Positions 43,637 to 54,513 of a stretch of DNA of 64,000 nt are shown here, piece by piece. The notes beneath the pieces were generated by a model that saw nothing but the letters and a program-made list of their open reading frames with translations, did no database searches and had not been told where the DNA came from. Both the position numbers and the translations under genes were made by a program. Source of the stretch: Oidiodendron maius Zn (taxonomy: Eukaryota; Ascomycota; Leotiomycetes; Myxotrichaceae). The DNA lies in assembly GCA_000827325.1 (NCBI GenBank), contig KN832876.1, positions 992,001-1,056,000 on the forward strand, in the 5' to 3' direction. How positions within the stretch are numbered: position 1 is the first letter of the stretch; each line of letters starts with the position of its first letter.

Positions 43637-45552
43637 ATGAGGCTGGGCTTGTTATGCGTCTGGACGTCGCGGCCCCTATTCGCCGCGCGGCCATGGCGCA
43701 CGGAGGGATGGCAGCAAGGCGTGCGAGGCTATGCACTCTCGTCACGTGCGGATGCCAACACAGAGACCTTTGAGGTGAGATGTGGCTCGGCAGGTTCTGT
43801 TACAGTGGAGTGCGTCTTTTCTACTTTCTGATCAGCTTTCTAATTTATGTCTGCCTATACTCTTGGCTGTCAATCTGGGGTTGTAAGGGTGGGGGGCTCG
43901 TGTTTTGTGGGCATGTAATATCAGATTCCTATCCAGGCCTTACCCTCCTGTATCGACCTTACCCACCTTACCTAGTCAGGTACGAGGACTTGCACGATGT
44001 GCCTTGGTCCGTTCTCTCTTTTTCTGGAACCATTCTACAGATTGGGTATTACAGTACCACAAGTCCCAAGCGGGATTGGCGTGCCGATCAAACCATATTC
44101 CTTCTAACACGGATGCTGCAGCATGCCGGGTCTGACAGTTCAGCTCATTTCTCGTGATACCCTACTACCTTGTTTAATCTACGTTCTCGTCAACGCCTCT
44201 ACTTGCCTTGTTGAAATTGACTCTATCCGGATGGCCTCTGCCCGAATTGACAAGGCTGCAGCTAATACCTCTCCAGTATACGGAACACCCATCTCCTAAC
44301 CACTCCCACGACCCCTCTGGTCCTCTACCTCCCCCCTATCGGCGTCAATCTTCAACATGTGTACGCTCCCCGAGTACCTAGACTCCTTTTTGACACCAAT
44401 TCCAGCAGTACCCTTAACGAGCTACCCATTGCACAAATTAATTACCGCTGGAATGTCCCGCAGGGCACATCTCCTGGTGCATCTCCGGGTGTCTCTAACT
44501 CACCAAACTTGGCAACGCATGGATTTCCCACGCCTCTCCATGATACCCTCCATGCCTATACCTGGCTCACGACCTCCTTTCTCCCATCGTTTATCCCTAA
44601 CAGTTCCGATCCCTCACCACTCCGCTCTCCCTCACCCTACGCATCAGCCTTCTCGCAGGCTGCCAGACGCAAGCACGTCCGGCCCCTACTGATTTATGGC
44701 TCTTTTCTTGGTGGTACTCTAGCCAGCTCCCTCTCCTTGACCGAGACACAGATTCGCCCCGTGACATCCTCCATCGAAGGTGTCATTGTCCGCAATGGAG
44801 TCTTCGACTGGTCTCAGGTGGTCACTTCTCGTCCGTCTTCTGCTTTAAACCGCCTCCCAGCCACTGACGAAATAGCCACTGGAAGAGACGTATGGGACAT
44901 TGCCGCTCTCCATACCCTCAAAACCCATCTCTTCACCTCCCCCGCTAGTGCCTTTGACCCATTCGCCTCTCCCGTCTTATTTTTCCGCTCCCCAGGCCTC
45001 TCGGTTCCGTCCTACTTCCCAGGCACCACCCCTTCCGCTCTTCCCCCTAAACCTGACGATCCAGCACTCCTTGATGGCCTTTCCATCTCGGAAGAAGAAC
45101 TCGCTTCTCTCCGAGCACGCACCTCCAATTCCTCAGGCTCCACACCAGAGAACCAGAGCGATGAAGAAGTAGCTGTCTCACGCAGATCAGCTCTGCGCTT
45201 CCCGCCTAAGGACTCTGGCCTGCGAATCCCACATTCGCTGTTCTTGACGACTTCTAGGTCTCTGTCGGCTGTGAAAGCCGTGTCTAAGAAGAGAGGCCGA
45301 GCGAAGGCCGGTCAAAGCCTCCAAGAAGAAATGAATAAGCAGGCGGAGGAAATGGCGAAACTTATGCGTCGGAGTCTAGTGATGTACGAATTTAAAGATC
45401 GGGCGCTTTGGGATGGGGATGGAGACCCGCATGCCCTGAGCGAGGAGCGGGTGCAGGTTCATGAGTTGGGAGTGGACGAGAGTGAGCAGAAAGAGGCAGC
45501 AGTTGTGGAGGGGTGGCTCGAAGGGCTCGGGTTGGGAAGGGCCATAAACTAG
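43637..45552 (+). CDS. Alpha/beta-hydrolase-like protein (two exons proposed)
   Basis: The main exon (44277-45552) has no ATG near its start, so a first exon is needed. Exon 43637-43809 encodes an Arg-rich, mitochondrial-presequence-like start ('MRLGLLCVWTSRPLFAARPW ... RGYALSS') ending 'TFEVRCGSAGSVTV'. It joins in phase 2 to 'DIRNTHLLTTPTTPLVLYLP' to give 482 aa. The intron is long (467 nt) and could hide a further small exon. The core has a strand-helix pattern 'PLVLYLPP', 'INYRWNVP' and 'PLLIYGSFLGGTLASSLSLT', the last resembling the nucleophile elbow (GSxxGG here, not the classic GxSxG). The C-terminal part is Ser/Glu-rich. A substrate cannot be named, and possible mitochondrial location is inferred from the start only. 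Confidence 0.7.
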
Positions 45553-46150
45553 ATATATTTTTTTGCAAAGATGTAAATTTTACTGTAGAATATCTTAAGT
45601 TACTGACGCCAGTCTCACAATTAATACTATACGGAGTTTATAGAATGAGTCAGGTCGAGAAAAGTGTCCATTCTGAAGAAGCAGGCAGAACTACCTGTCG
45701 ACTCACCCAATGCCTGCTCACGAGTTCATGAAGTAATACTTATGAATTTAATGGCGTTAGACCTGGAACTTTTCCAGAGCAACCTTAACCAGATGGATAA
45801 CCCGACAGTCCTTGATTCCTATGGTACTGCGGAAATTGATGAAGCTTCATTTGAATGTCCAGCTTCTCTGTGCATGCGCCTTGAGATTCAAAGAGCAGTA
45901 CAAAATAAGCACAGTCTATGAAGCTCTTGCCTTGAGAAAAGTGTACAACGCAGTCAATTTTACTTTTGTCCCAACCCAAACCAGAATAGCTAAGTTTATC
46001 GACAGCGCCGGGGAAGAAAATATAAATTCGAATAAAAGAGACGAGTTGCAGAGTATGCGAGTTCTGCCAACTTGAGAAATCATGTGAAAGATATCGGTCT
46101 CGCTGAAGTTCAATAATTCGGAGCAAGACGAGGTCCTTCGAGATGGTTCC
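45553..46150. other. Convergent intergenic region
   Basis: About 600 bp, AT-richer, between two converging genes. No gene was recognised. Confidence 0.5.
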
Positions 46151-48058
46151 CTACCAGGGCGATGGCGACAGATTGTCAATCTTTAAGTACTGCGCGAGCA
46201 TCGCTGACATGGTCTGCATGCGGACTCGAGGGTAAGAATGCGGATCATTAAGCCTATACCATGTCTTATAGAGAAAGCGCTCAATATTCTTAGCCAGCTG
46301 TGGGTCACCAGCACGGCATATGGTAACATCTTCAATGCCGTCACCGCAAACCAGGTGGATCTTTTTGACACTCTTAAAGTTGCATAAAGCCTCAGCAATT
46401 TTATGCTCGTCGCCATGGAGGAAGTCGCGCAGCGGGATGGCAAGGGTCTGAACACGTTCAGCATCCTTTGTGGATATATATTTCACGAGCTGGGGAAGCT
46501 CATTGCAATCACAAGTGTGGATGAAGAGTCGGTCTCTCTTGAAGTCGAAGAACGTCTTAGCTGGCGAATATGGTGTTCCAAATGCGAACTCATAGTTGTG
46601 CTTCATAGCAAGTTCCCGAAGCTCGTGGTTCACAAAGAGGAGTCTCTGTTGGTTGTTGGCGTTGATGAAGCAGTTATTTGTAAAATGACCATCTTTACTT
46701 TTATGTTGCCAAATAATACGAACGTCATTCTTTTCCTCTCCCAAGACAAGTAGCCAGATCTGTTCCCGCAACTCATATGGCAGTAGTGAGAAGTATTCGA
46801 ATAATGTCCCGTGAGGGGCTTGCTTTCCCATTCTACTGAACAGAGCGATGGGAGCAGTGCCGTTTTCCAAGTGGTCGCAATAGGTTCTAGCAAGCTTAAT
46901 TGCTGTGGAATCCGTAAGATTACGCTTTGCCCACTCCAAATATTTGCTACGACTCCATATCTTGGGACTGGATCGTTGCTGATCGCTCATGTGCTCATCG
47001 CTCATGTGCTCTAGAGGTTTGGCAACAGATTGCAGAACATGGACATCTACGGTAGAGTGTTCATTGTCTGTAGGAGAATTGATATCTTCCCAGTGCTGTG
47101 AAGCAATTACGACATCTAGATGAGCCTGTTCTCTCTTATTGAGGACATTGGATATTTTCGCAGCTAACAAGAGGTTCTTGTAGCATTCTGCGGCCTGCAC
47201 CACGATCCTCTTATCGTTGATAGAAGTAGGCTTAAGGGTGCCAGAATTAGATTTTAAATCTTGTTTCTGAAAATATTTGAGTGCAGCTTCAGCAACATCG
47301 GAAAGCTGGGAAGTATCGTTGTCTGGCCTTCGAGAGCTTGTGGTAATACGAGGAAGCTTGATCGAGGCAGCGTATATCTTCTTAAAGACTTGAATGCTTA
47401 TCTCATTGGTTTGAGAGAGATGGCAGTCAGTTTCCCATATATCAGTCCCAGCTGTCCGAGTAAAATATGGGGTCGGAGTGTCCCAAGAAGATTGGCTTAC
47501 GGGCCAGTCAGTGATAGTTAATGGTGTCAGTTCTGTGGACTTGGACCAGTCGTTCAATACCAAATTTTCGCCACCAGGAGTTGAGGGCGGAGTGGGGTAT
47601 TGCCCAGTAGTCTGTGTATAATCAGGTTTGAAAGTCTTTGGAAAGACTGTAGTAGTGCGTGAAAGGTATTTCTGGGGTGTGGAGACAGAAATTGCTTGGG
47701 CATAAGTGCGTTTCTGTTTCATCGGGACTTTTGATGGCGCCTTCTCAACGGCAGCCTTCTTCGTAGGAGTGTTCTTCGCGGAAGTCGTATTATTAGTGGT
47801 AGAGTTTTTTTCAGCGAAAGCCTTCCTAACAGCTTTATCGTGCTTCCAACGACACTTGTCTCCCCATTTGCAGCCATTGCCACAATAATCCCAGCAATGA
47901 CCACGAGGTGGAGAGGGATCTGGAGGCGCTCTGAATGTGGTGCTGCGATTGATAGTGCGGGATTTAGAGTGATTGCTTGGAAGGTTCCAGGCGCACTTGT
48001 TCGACATTTTGCTGGATGCCGGATTTTCATGTTCTGATTTGGCCATGGCTGTTAACAT
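46151..48058 (-). CDS. CCCH zinc-finger plus 2EXR-domain protein
   Basis: 635 aa, one exon. Near the N-terminus is one CCCH finger: Cys55, Cys63, Cys69 and His73 in 'HCWDYCGNGCKWGDKCRWKH' (C-x7-C-x5-C-x3-H). A long low-complexity middle follows (Lys/Thr/Ser/Asn-rich). The C-terminal about 230 residues carry a 2EXR-type fold: 'FEYFSLLPYELREQIWLLVL' with the LPxELRxxIW signature, then 'LLFVNHELRELAMKHNYEFA' and 'FFDFKRDRLFI'. 2EXR proteins are F-box-like, fungus-expanded and mostly uncharacterised. A 15-bp tandem duplication (46982-47011) encodes 'EHMSDEHMSD'. The CCCH-2EXR combination suggests an RNA-linked or adaptor role, which is speculative. Two in-frame ATGs (48058 and 48046) are possible starts. 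Confidence 0.85.
   Translation of the reverse strand: MLTAMAKSEHENPASSKMSNKCAWNLPSNHSKSRTINRSTTFRAPPDPSPPRGHCWDYCGNGCKWGDKCRWKHDKAVRKAFAEKNSTTNNTTSAKNTPTKKAAVEKAPSKVPMKQKRTYAQAISVSTPQKYLSRTTTVFPKTFKPDYTQTTGQYPTPPSTPGGENLVLNDWSKSTELTPLTITDWPVSQSSWDTPTPYFTRTAGTDIWETDCHLSQTNEISIQVFKKIYAASIKLPRITTSSRRPDNDTSQLSDVAEAALKYFQKQDLKSNSGTLKPTSINDKRIVVQAAECYKNLLLAAKISNVLNKREQAHLDVVIASQHWEDINSPTDNEHSTVDVHVLQSVAKPLEHMSDEHMSDQQRSSPKIWSRSKYLEWAKRNLTDSTAIKLARTYCDHLENGTAPIALFSRMGKQAPHGTLFEYFSLLPYELREQIWLLVLGEEKNDVRIIWQHKSKDGHFTNNCFINANNQQRLLFVNHELRELAMKHNYEFAFGTPYSPAKTFFDFKRDRLFIHTCDCNELPQLVKYISTKDAERVQTLAIPLRDFLHGDEHKIAEALCNFKSVKKIHLVCGDGIEDVTICRAGDPQLAKNIERFLYKTWYRLNDPHSYPRVRMQTMSAMLAQYLKIDNLSPSPW
46982..47011. 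repeat. 15-bp tandem duplication inside the 2EXR gene
   Basis: Two exact copies of ATCGCTCATGTGCTC, in frame, encoding a doubled HMSDE-type motif. In-frame length change, so it may vary between strains. Confidence 0.85.
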
Positions 48059-48820
48059 ATTGGTCCCTAAGATCTTGTTAGAGTGTTATTAGGGGGCAGG
48101 AATAAAGATATATAGACTGACAGAAGAAATAGAAAGATGACTTATGCTTTCACGTATCTGAGCTGCAGTGGCCGGTGTTGTGGGGAGACCAGCTTGAAGA
48201 ATGTTGGTGGGTGATACGCTGCGGCATCCAACGGCCATGCACAATCGTGCTCTGGCTCCAAAGCTTTGGTAGGGGGAAACAGATTCGGAAACATGGATCT
48301 TGTGTTGGATGTTGTGCGGTGGTTTGACGACGGTTTGGTGATCGGGTTTAGGGGAGAAGAGGGAAGTGGTGCTTGAGAGTTTGGACCTGAAGAGCTCTCG
48401 ACGACGATAATATTGTAGAGAGTGTTACTATTACCTGTTGCTGCATAGGAGACTAACGGGGAATAAAAATAACCTTTGTACAAAGTACAATGGCAACTGC
48501 GTTTGAAAGTGAATTGCACCGCGCGTGCATGGCAGGGAAAATGAGAGAGCAGAGATACAAATTATTCATGAGTGCACAAAGTGAATATGTAAAAACCGAT
48601 GCTAATCACTTCACGTCATTCAATAATACTCATCGACAGAAAACAAGGAGTTGACTTTAGCGAGGGTACGCCATGTGATGCTGGCACCTGAGCTAGAATA
48701 GGGGCTTAAGCGAAAACGATGCACTCAAACTCAGAACAGATATTTGCCAAGTGTATCCCACAGTTGATTCTATTAACAATGTTCCTGGTCTAGACTACAA
48801 AACCTATGGTACACTTTACT
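48059..48820. other. Intergenic region
   Basis: About 760 bp upstream of the 2EXR gene and downstream of CCT5 (both on minus). A 125-codon open stretch at 48142-48519 has no recognised domain; it might be upstream exon material of the 2EXR gene but nothing supports that. Confidence 0.4.
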
Positions 48821-50685
48821 TTAGAACTCATTCTCATCGCTTCCTGATATGATGACATTATTGACCTTCAATACCATGCGGCAAAGTTGTGTGGCCAGCA
48901 TCAGCTGCTGTTTCTTGCCAATTAAGGGATCAATGACAAATGAATCGCGCATGTCATTGCTCCCTAATTGCATGCAATCAACTCCTAAACGTGAGTTCTT
49001 CTCTGTCACTTGCCGGCTCTTGATGCTGGCTAGCGTCTCGATTGGCGATAATCCCGAATTTTCGGCCAGTGCCATGGGGATGGCATCAAGGGCATCTGCG
49101 AATGCTCGCATGGCATATTGTTCTAGACCTGGTGACTTAACAGCAGCATCCTCAACAGCCAAGGAGCAGGCAATTTCAGCAGCACCACCTCCATAGACAA
49201 CACGGTTGTCCCGAACTAGGTTTCGAACAACACATAGAGCATCATGCAAAGATCGCTTAGCCTCATCTATGATCTGCAACAAATTTAGTAATATTCCTTC
49301 AAACTGGCAAGGAAAAGCATACCATCTTATTGCTGCCTCTCACAAAGATGGTAACAGCTCTAGTGTTTGCGCACTCTTCAATGACGAGCATCTTCTCTCT
49401 CGTCGTTCCGAAGGTCATTTCACGAACAATCCCTGCTTCGCCCAGTTTATCTGCCGTTAGATCTTCGAACCTTGGTACAATTCTTCCGTTTGTAGCAATG
49501 GCAATGAGCTCGATTTCGGGGCCACCAACCCACCGTACAGCTGGTAATTTGTTCTGGAGCAACAGATGGTTCGCCTCATCATCAAAGCCCCATTGGCATA
49601 TGACAAGGTTGGCACCGGTATCCTTAATGTGTTGGATCATTTCTTCGAACTTATCCTTTTCGTACGTCTGTAGTTTTTTGAATTCTTCAACTGTGGTAAT
49701 ATCAAGATGATGTTTCGTTTTTGGCTTCGGCGGTTCGAAAGCGCAAGTGAGGATGGCAATCTTGGCATTTTGAACTTCAGAGGGCATTTGGGGATGAGAG
49801 AAGTCCTTATCCACAATCACACCCTGTACCAGGAGAGAATCTTCGAGAGATCCTCCAACCTTTCCATCAACCTTGATCAGATCAAAATCAACATCCTTAC
49901 GCTCAAGATCTGCAACAGATAAGATAGCATCCACCGCAATATTGGCGAACTGATCATGGGCTTTCGACACAATCTTGCTTCCAAGGCTAGTTCTGGCCAC
50001 CTTCACCAAGTTCTCTCTGTGAACCTTGGTGAATTCGATTGTGTCCGCGATCTTGTCCAACTCCGCAACAGCAATATCGCATGCCTGGTCATAACCATCT
50101 GCTATTCGAATTGGGTGGATGCCCTTGTCGATGAGCTCAGCGGCCTTCTCTAATAATGCGCCAGCTAGCACAACTACTCCCGTTGTGCCATCTCCTATTT
50201 CATCGTCCTGGGACTTTGACAGCTCGACTAAGAGCTTTGCAACGTGGTTTGAGATCTCCATCTGCCCAAGAATTGTAGCGCCATCATTCGTAACTGTGAT
50301 ATCGCCATCAGGGGAAATTAGGATTTTGTCGAGCCCGCGAGGGCCAAGGGAAGTCTTGACGATGCTAGCCACAGTCCTTGCAGCCAAGATATGTGATTTG
50401 ACGGCATCGTTTCCATGCTGCCTCTTCTTCTTTCCTTGGCTGGTTTAAGGTGTTAGAACGAACAGAACGGGTAGACTAGCTATCTCTTACTCTCGAACAA
50501 CGATGAATGGCCTGCCTTGCTCATCCTTCACAACTTGCGCTGTTTACAAATCGCATTAGCACTAAAGTAATCTTCAGAGAAGTGGCCGACAATTTATACC
50601 TTCCGACATATCGATATCTGAAAGATCTCTGAATTAGCTTCAGGTCACCATGATAGGAGCTTGCGAGAAACTCACTCATGGCCAT
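48821..50685 (-). CDS. cct5: CCT5 (TCP-1 epsilon) chaperonin subunit, five exons with an 18-nt micro-exon
   Basis: Exons (transcript order) 50676-50685, 50600-50617, 50491-50539, 49323-50439 and 48821-49273, with introns of 58, 60, 51 and 49 nt, join in phase to 548 aa, the expected CCT5 length. The N-terminus reads [20 protein letters not shown], then '[15 protein letters not shown]', which matches the epsilon subunit. Family features are '[20 protein letters not shown]', the ATPase motif '[15 protein letters not shown]', and '[12 protein letters not shown]' and 'EYA'-type positions near the end. It is one of eight subunits of the CCT/TRiC ring that folds actin and tubulin in the cytosol. 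A 10-nt first exon and 18-nt second exon carry the first nine codons, so automatic gene callers may miss the true start. Confidence 0.97.
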
Positions 50686-51831
50686 CTTGCAGGCAGGGCA
50701 GTCTTCGCAGACTAATCTTCTGATGTAGGAAGTTCCTGGCAATGGGCGGGCAGATCAGAACAGAGGCTGAATTACTTTCTGGGCCTCTTCTCTGCTCAAC
50801 GCGTGCAAGATTCTAATCGCGTTTGCAATTTCTCGGCTCTAGAAATTCTCACGCCTCATCGAATTCCTAATCACGTGACTCATCAACAACCTCTCAGTCC
50901 ACTGTCCGCCTCAGGCTGACTCGACAACATCCAATATTGAAAACAATTTGCTAGCCTTTTTAACCTTTACAGCGTTGGATGCCCTTCCTTTGGGATCAGA
51001 AATGACGGAGTAAGCCTCACCCACTGGACAAATCTGGCCATATAACCCGTGCCCGGCACTTGGATATGGGTAGGCAACTGATGGATGCCAAGCTGTCCGA
51101 TTCGAGGATTCTTCAACTCCACAGAGTCGAATGATTCTCCGGGGTGCATAATCTGGGGTCGATTGATGGGGTGCTTCTGACATGGATTCACGCCCAAATC
51201 TTGCACCGAACGAGACACAAAGTTGTGTCCCCAATCCTTGCTTGCATTCAGGCTGAATGGCTCTGGCCAAATGATTCTAGCTTTGCCTACTACTTTTTGC
51301 TATACTCTACGGGCAGAGCATATTTGATAAAGTGTCTATCCAAGACAGGATCCCATCTGCAACTCCGCACTCAGTCTCCCTGTCATGTTTAGTCGGTAGT
51401 TTTCAAGCTAAAATGGATCTTCTCATTTGTATGTGAAACGATGCTTGGGCAACGTCATATCTCACTATACCATGGTTTATGCCTTCCGGCACAAGGGTAA
51501 ATTTCATGTTTCAGAAAGAGGAGGTAACTCGCTAGATCTTCGTCCGATGACGGGCTGATCGCTCCTCTTTTTCAACGCTCCGCTTACCTGTCCAAGGACA
51601 AATATATATTCGATGTTACATGTCATTGGTGGAAGAGCTGCTGTTTGTTCTCAGCCGGCTACAGCCGCCTTGAATATAATCTGGATAGCGGAGAATATGG
51701 CGTTCTACCCGAGCATTCCAGAGGAGGTCGCTAGACTCTCTGGACATAAATTATGGGGAAAGGAATGCACAAAGCCTTCCAGCACACCCAACTGCGCTAA
51801 GCACTAAGTTCTTTCATTATTTACTGTCACT
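50686..51831. other. Intergenic region between divergent CCT5 and GH28
   Basis: 1.15 kb with the promoters of two divergent genes. An 83-codon open stretch on the minus strand (50967-51218) has no recognised domain. Confidence 0.45.
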
Positions 51832-53408
51832 ATGAAGTTCAATCTCTATTCTCTGGTTGCTGCAATCCTGCTGCCGTCATTTGCTGCAGCACAACTATCT
51901 GGTAGTGTAGGACCGCTAACGACCAGGGCTTCAAAGAGGTCAAAAGTCTGTAATGTCCTCAACTATGGTGGTGTTGCCAGCAAGACGTCCGATATAGGAC
52001 CTCCACTTGCCTCCGCATTTGCAGCGTGTAAGACTGGGGGAACTGGTGAGTTCTTTGAGGTCTCCATATTAAATAAATCATCTGAGAGATCAAGTCTACG
52101 TTCCGCCAGGAGACTATGGCATGTCAACATGGGTTACTTTGGACGGCGGGTCGGCTTGGGCTCTTCAACTTGACGGTATTATCTATCGTGTAGGGTAAAT
52201 GGTCCTGCCCGTAAGGTTTGAATTCCTGCTAAATCGTTTTATTTAAAGCACCGCCGGTGGTAACATGATCTTGGTTGAGAGTACAACCGATTTTGAGCTC
52301 TACAGCAGCACATCCAAAGGCGCGATACAAGGCTATGGATACACTTTTCATGCAGGTAGGTACCAATAGTAATTATTGCCCACATTACTCATACCTCAGT
52401 AGCTGGTACGTACGGACCTCGACTCCTGCGCCTGCAAAGCGTTACCGATTTCTCTGTTCATGACATCGCCTTGGTTGACTGTAAGTTATTTGAATCTTAC
52501 ATTATACCAACCTAACCACTATATAGCCCCTGCATTTCACTTCACCATGGATACGTGCACAAATGGCGAGGTTTACAACATGATTATCAGAGGCGGTAAT
52601 GAAGGTGGCCTTGATGGTATTGACGTCTGGGGAACCAACATCTGGGTCCACGATGTTGAAGTAACAAACAAAGACGAGTGTGTAACAGTGAAAAGCCCTG
52701 CCAGCCATATGCTGATTGAGGATATCTACTGTAACTGGTCTGGTGGATGTGCCATCGGTTCCTTAGGCGCTGACACTGGTAAGTGTTGTGTCATCACTCC
52801 CTCTGAACCACCAGTTGCTGACGAAATTAGCCATATCCAATATCGTATACGAGAACGTCTATACATGGGAGAGCAATCAGATGTTCATGATCAAGTCCAA
52901 CGGCGGCAGCGGTTCCGTTAACAACTGCCAATTTAACAACTTTATCGGCCACAGTAACGCCTATTCCCTTGACATTAACGGTTACTGGTCCGACGAAAGC
53001 CCTGCGGCTGGAAACGGCGTACTCTTTGAGAACCTTTCCTTCAATAACTGGAAAGGCACCTGTGCCGATGGTGCCACCCGAGGCCCGATCAACGTCGTCT
53101 GCCCTTCTGGTGCACCCTGTGTAGACATCACGATCAGTAACTTTGCGATGTGGACAGAGACTGGCAGCTACGAGTACTACAAGTGCGAGAACGCGTGGGG
53201 ATCTGGCGGATGCCTAAAAAGCGGCGGCTCCTCGTCATATGCTATTGTGACGCAGACCGTCACATCTGCTCCGTCCGGGTACTCGGCGCCAACGATGCCC
53301 AGTGATTTGGCGTCTGGCTTTGCCCTCACCGCCAGTATCCCCATTCCTGCTATTCCAACAACATTCTATCCTGGAGCTACTCCAGCGAGCACGCTCCTAG
53401 GAGGCTAA
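51832..53408 (+). CDS. GH28 rhamnogalacturonase (RGase A type), six exons
   Basis: Exons 51832-52045, 52095-52194, 52249-52355, 52403-52480, 52527-52778 and 52831-53408 (introns 46-54 nt) join in phase to 442 aa. It has a signal peptide of about 20 residues ('[14 protein letters not shown]'). The right-handed beta-helix body reads '[20 protein letters not shown]', 'NVLNYGG', '[10 protein letters not shown]', '[20 protein letters not shown]', '[18 protein letters not shown]', then the active-site loops '[19 protein letters not shown]', '[17 protein letters not shown]' and '[13 protein letters not shown]'. The NKDEC and GGCAIGSLG loops are typical of rhamnogalacturonan hydrolase and not of homogalacturonan polygalacturonase. 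The secreted enzyme hydrolyses the GalA-Rha backbone of pectin RG-I. The C-terminus ends in a Ser/Pro-rich tail. Inducible by pectin in relatives; regulation here is not evident. Confidence 0.95.
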
Positions 53409-53645
53409 GAGGAGAAGAATGCGATTGACCACAAGACAGGAAAGACTACTATAGTGACAGATGATGTCGTATGAAATGTCTGGATCCTAGCCCTTCTACT
53501 GTACGTACTTTTTAAGAAATTGTATATTCATGGGAAACCCTCAGGTTTCTAGAAGGATTATTTCGTCTAAATCTATCATACGCACACTTCTACAGATGGG
53601 TAGAATGTAATCTCGTTCTCCGCGGTCTATCCCAATAGTCTTCCT

Positions 53646-53957
53646 CTATCCCAGCTTGGCCACCTGATCAGCACCTCTCATCTGACGACCAGTAACAAGG
53701 TTCTCAGCATGAGCCCTCCGTGCCCTACTCTCCTCCGTCTCGATAATGCTCGCATTGGAATCACTCCCAGCTGGATTCGCAAATTCATAGGACCTGTACT
53801 CGGTATTCAACCAGGCGGTGCCACGGACCGGGTCAAATCCATCCCAGTCCTCCGTGAAGTAGTGTAAGAAAGCCCCATGCGTCACCACTATGACCTCCTT
53901 ATCTTCGTCATTCTCCTGCGCTATCTCTCGGAGGACTAGCCTTGCAGACCTCGCTCG
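53646..53957 (-). pseudogene. C-terminal half of a split histidine phosphatase (phosphoglycerate-mutase-like) gene
   Basis: The visible C-terminal half encodes 'RARSARLVLREIAQENDEDK', then 'VIVVTHGAFLHYFTEDWDG' (the second catalytic His region of the family) and 'NTEYRSYEFANPAG', ending at a stop at 53646. The matching N-terminal half lies 4.7 kb away at 58652-59080. The half itself is well preserved and its family-typical spacing continues exactly where the other half stops. The phosphatase is interrupted by the insertion (see the inserted-segment entry), so the gene is almost certainly broken as a whole. Confidence 0.85.
53953..53957. repeat. GCTCG, left copy of a possible target-site duplication
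   Basis: The 5-mer GCTCG occurs at the left edge of the segment that splits the phosphatase gene. A second copy lies at 58652-58656 at the right edge. Each is a single short match, so chance or microhomology-mediated insertion is also possible. Confidence 0.45.
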
Positions 53958-54232
53958 CGAGGTCAACCACGGAAGCAAAAGTAATGCTGGATAACGAAGG
54001 TAACGACTGTTGGGCACACCATAGGGAAATTACTATCTAATATCTTCGTTCCCACTATTGCTTCATGAAGACCGCACTAATCCTGCATTGTCGAATAAAG
54101 CCTTGTTCTATTCTCCAGACTACTGAAACCACTTCATTTCCCTTTCTGGCCGTGGCATCTGCGCTCGAGCTATCTTCGAGACTGAAGAAAGTTCGATATT
54201 GTCTAAAGCCTATGTAAAGCTGCTAACAGCCT

Positions 54233-54376
54233 GGGTTGTCACGGTGAAACCTCGCTGCTGTCTGCATCGTCTTTGCAGCAATTGCAACGAGCGTGTTACA
54301 GATTTGGGAGACACCATCCTGAGTGGCTTTAGGAAAGGGTACCAGTACTGATCAAGACCAGATATTTGACATCGCC
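54233..54376 (-). pseudogene. Decayed patatin-like phospholipase fragment
   Basis: In two short frames one can read 'KYLVLISTGT' and then 'DGVSQICNTLVAIAAKTMQT' followed by 'AARFHRDNP'. This resembles the fungal patatin core (LVSIGTG ... TLVAIATETxxTAExFHRD). Patatin domains are a common N-terminal effector of fungal NLRs, so this may be the remnant of a second NLR. It is short and broken and carries no other recognisable domain. Confidence 0.45.
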
Positions 54377-54513
54377 TGTAAACGGCAGAAACACCCATAT
54401 TAGTTGGGCTTGATTTCCCACATCTTAACGCTTAGGGTCATTGCCACTGCATGTAGCTGGTTGCCCCACACACGAATTGGTACTAATTAGTGATAACATT
54501 CCGAGGAGTAGGC

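Noticed and set aside
50967-51218. 83-codon open frame on the minus strand between CCT5 and GH28
   Set aside because: No domain recognised; overlapping frames look equally good; it lies in a divergent promoter.
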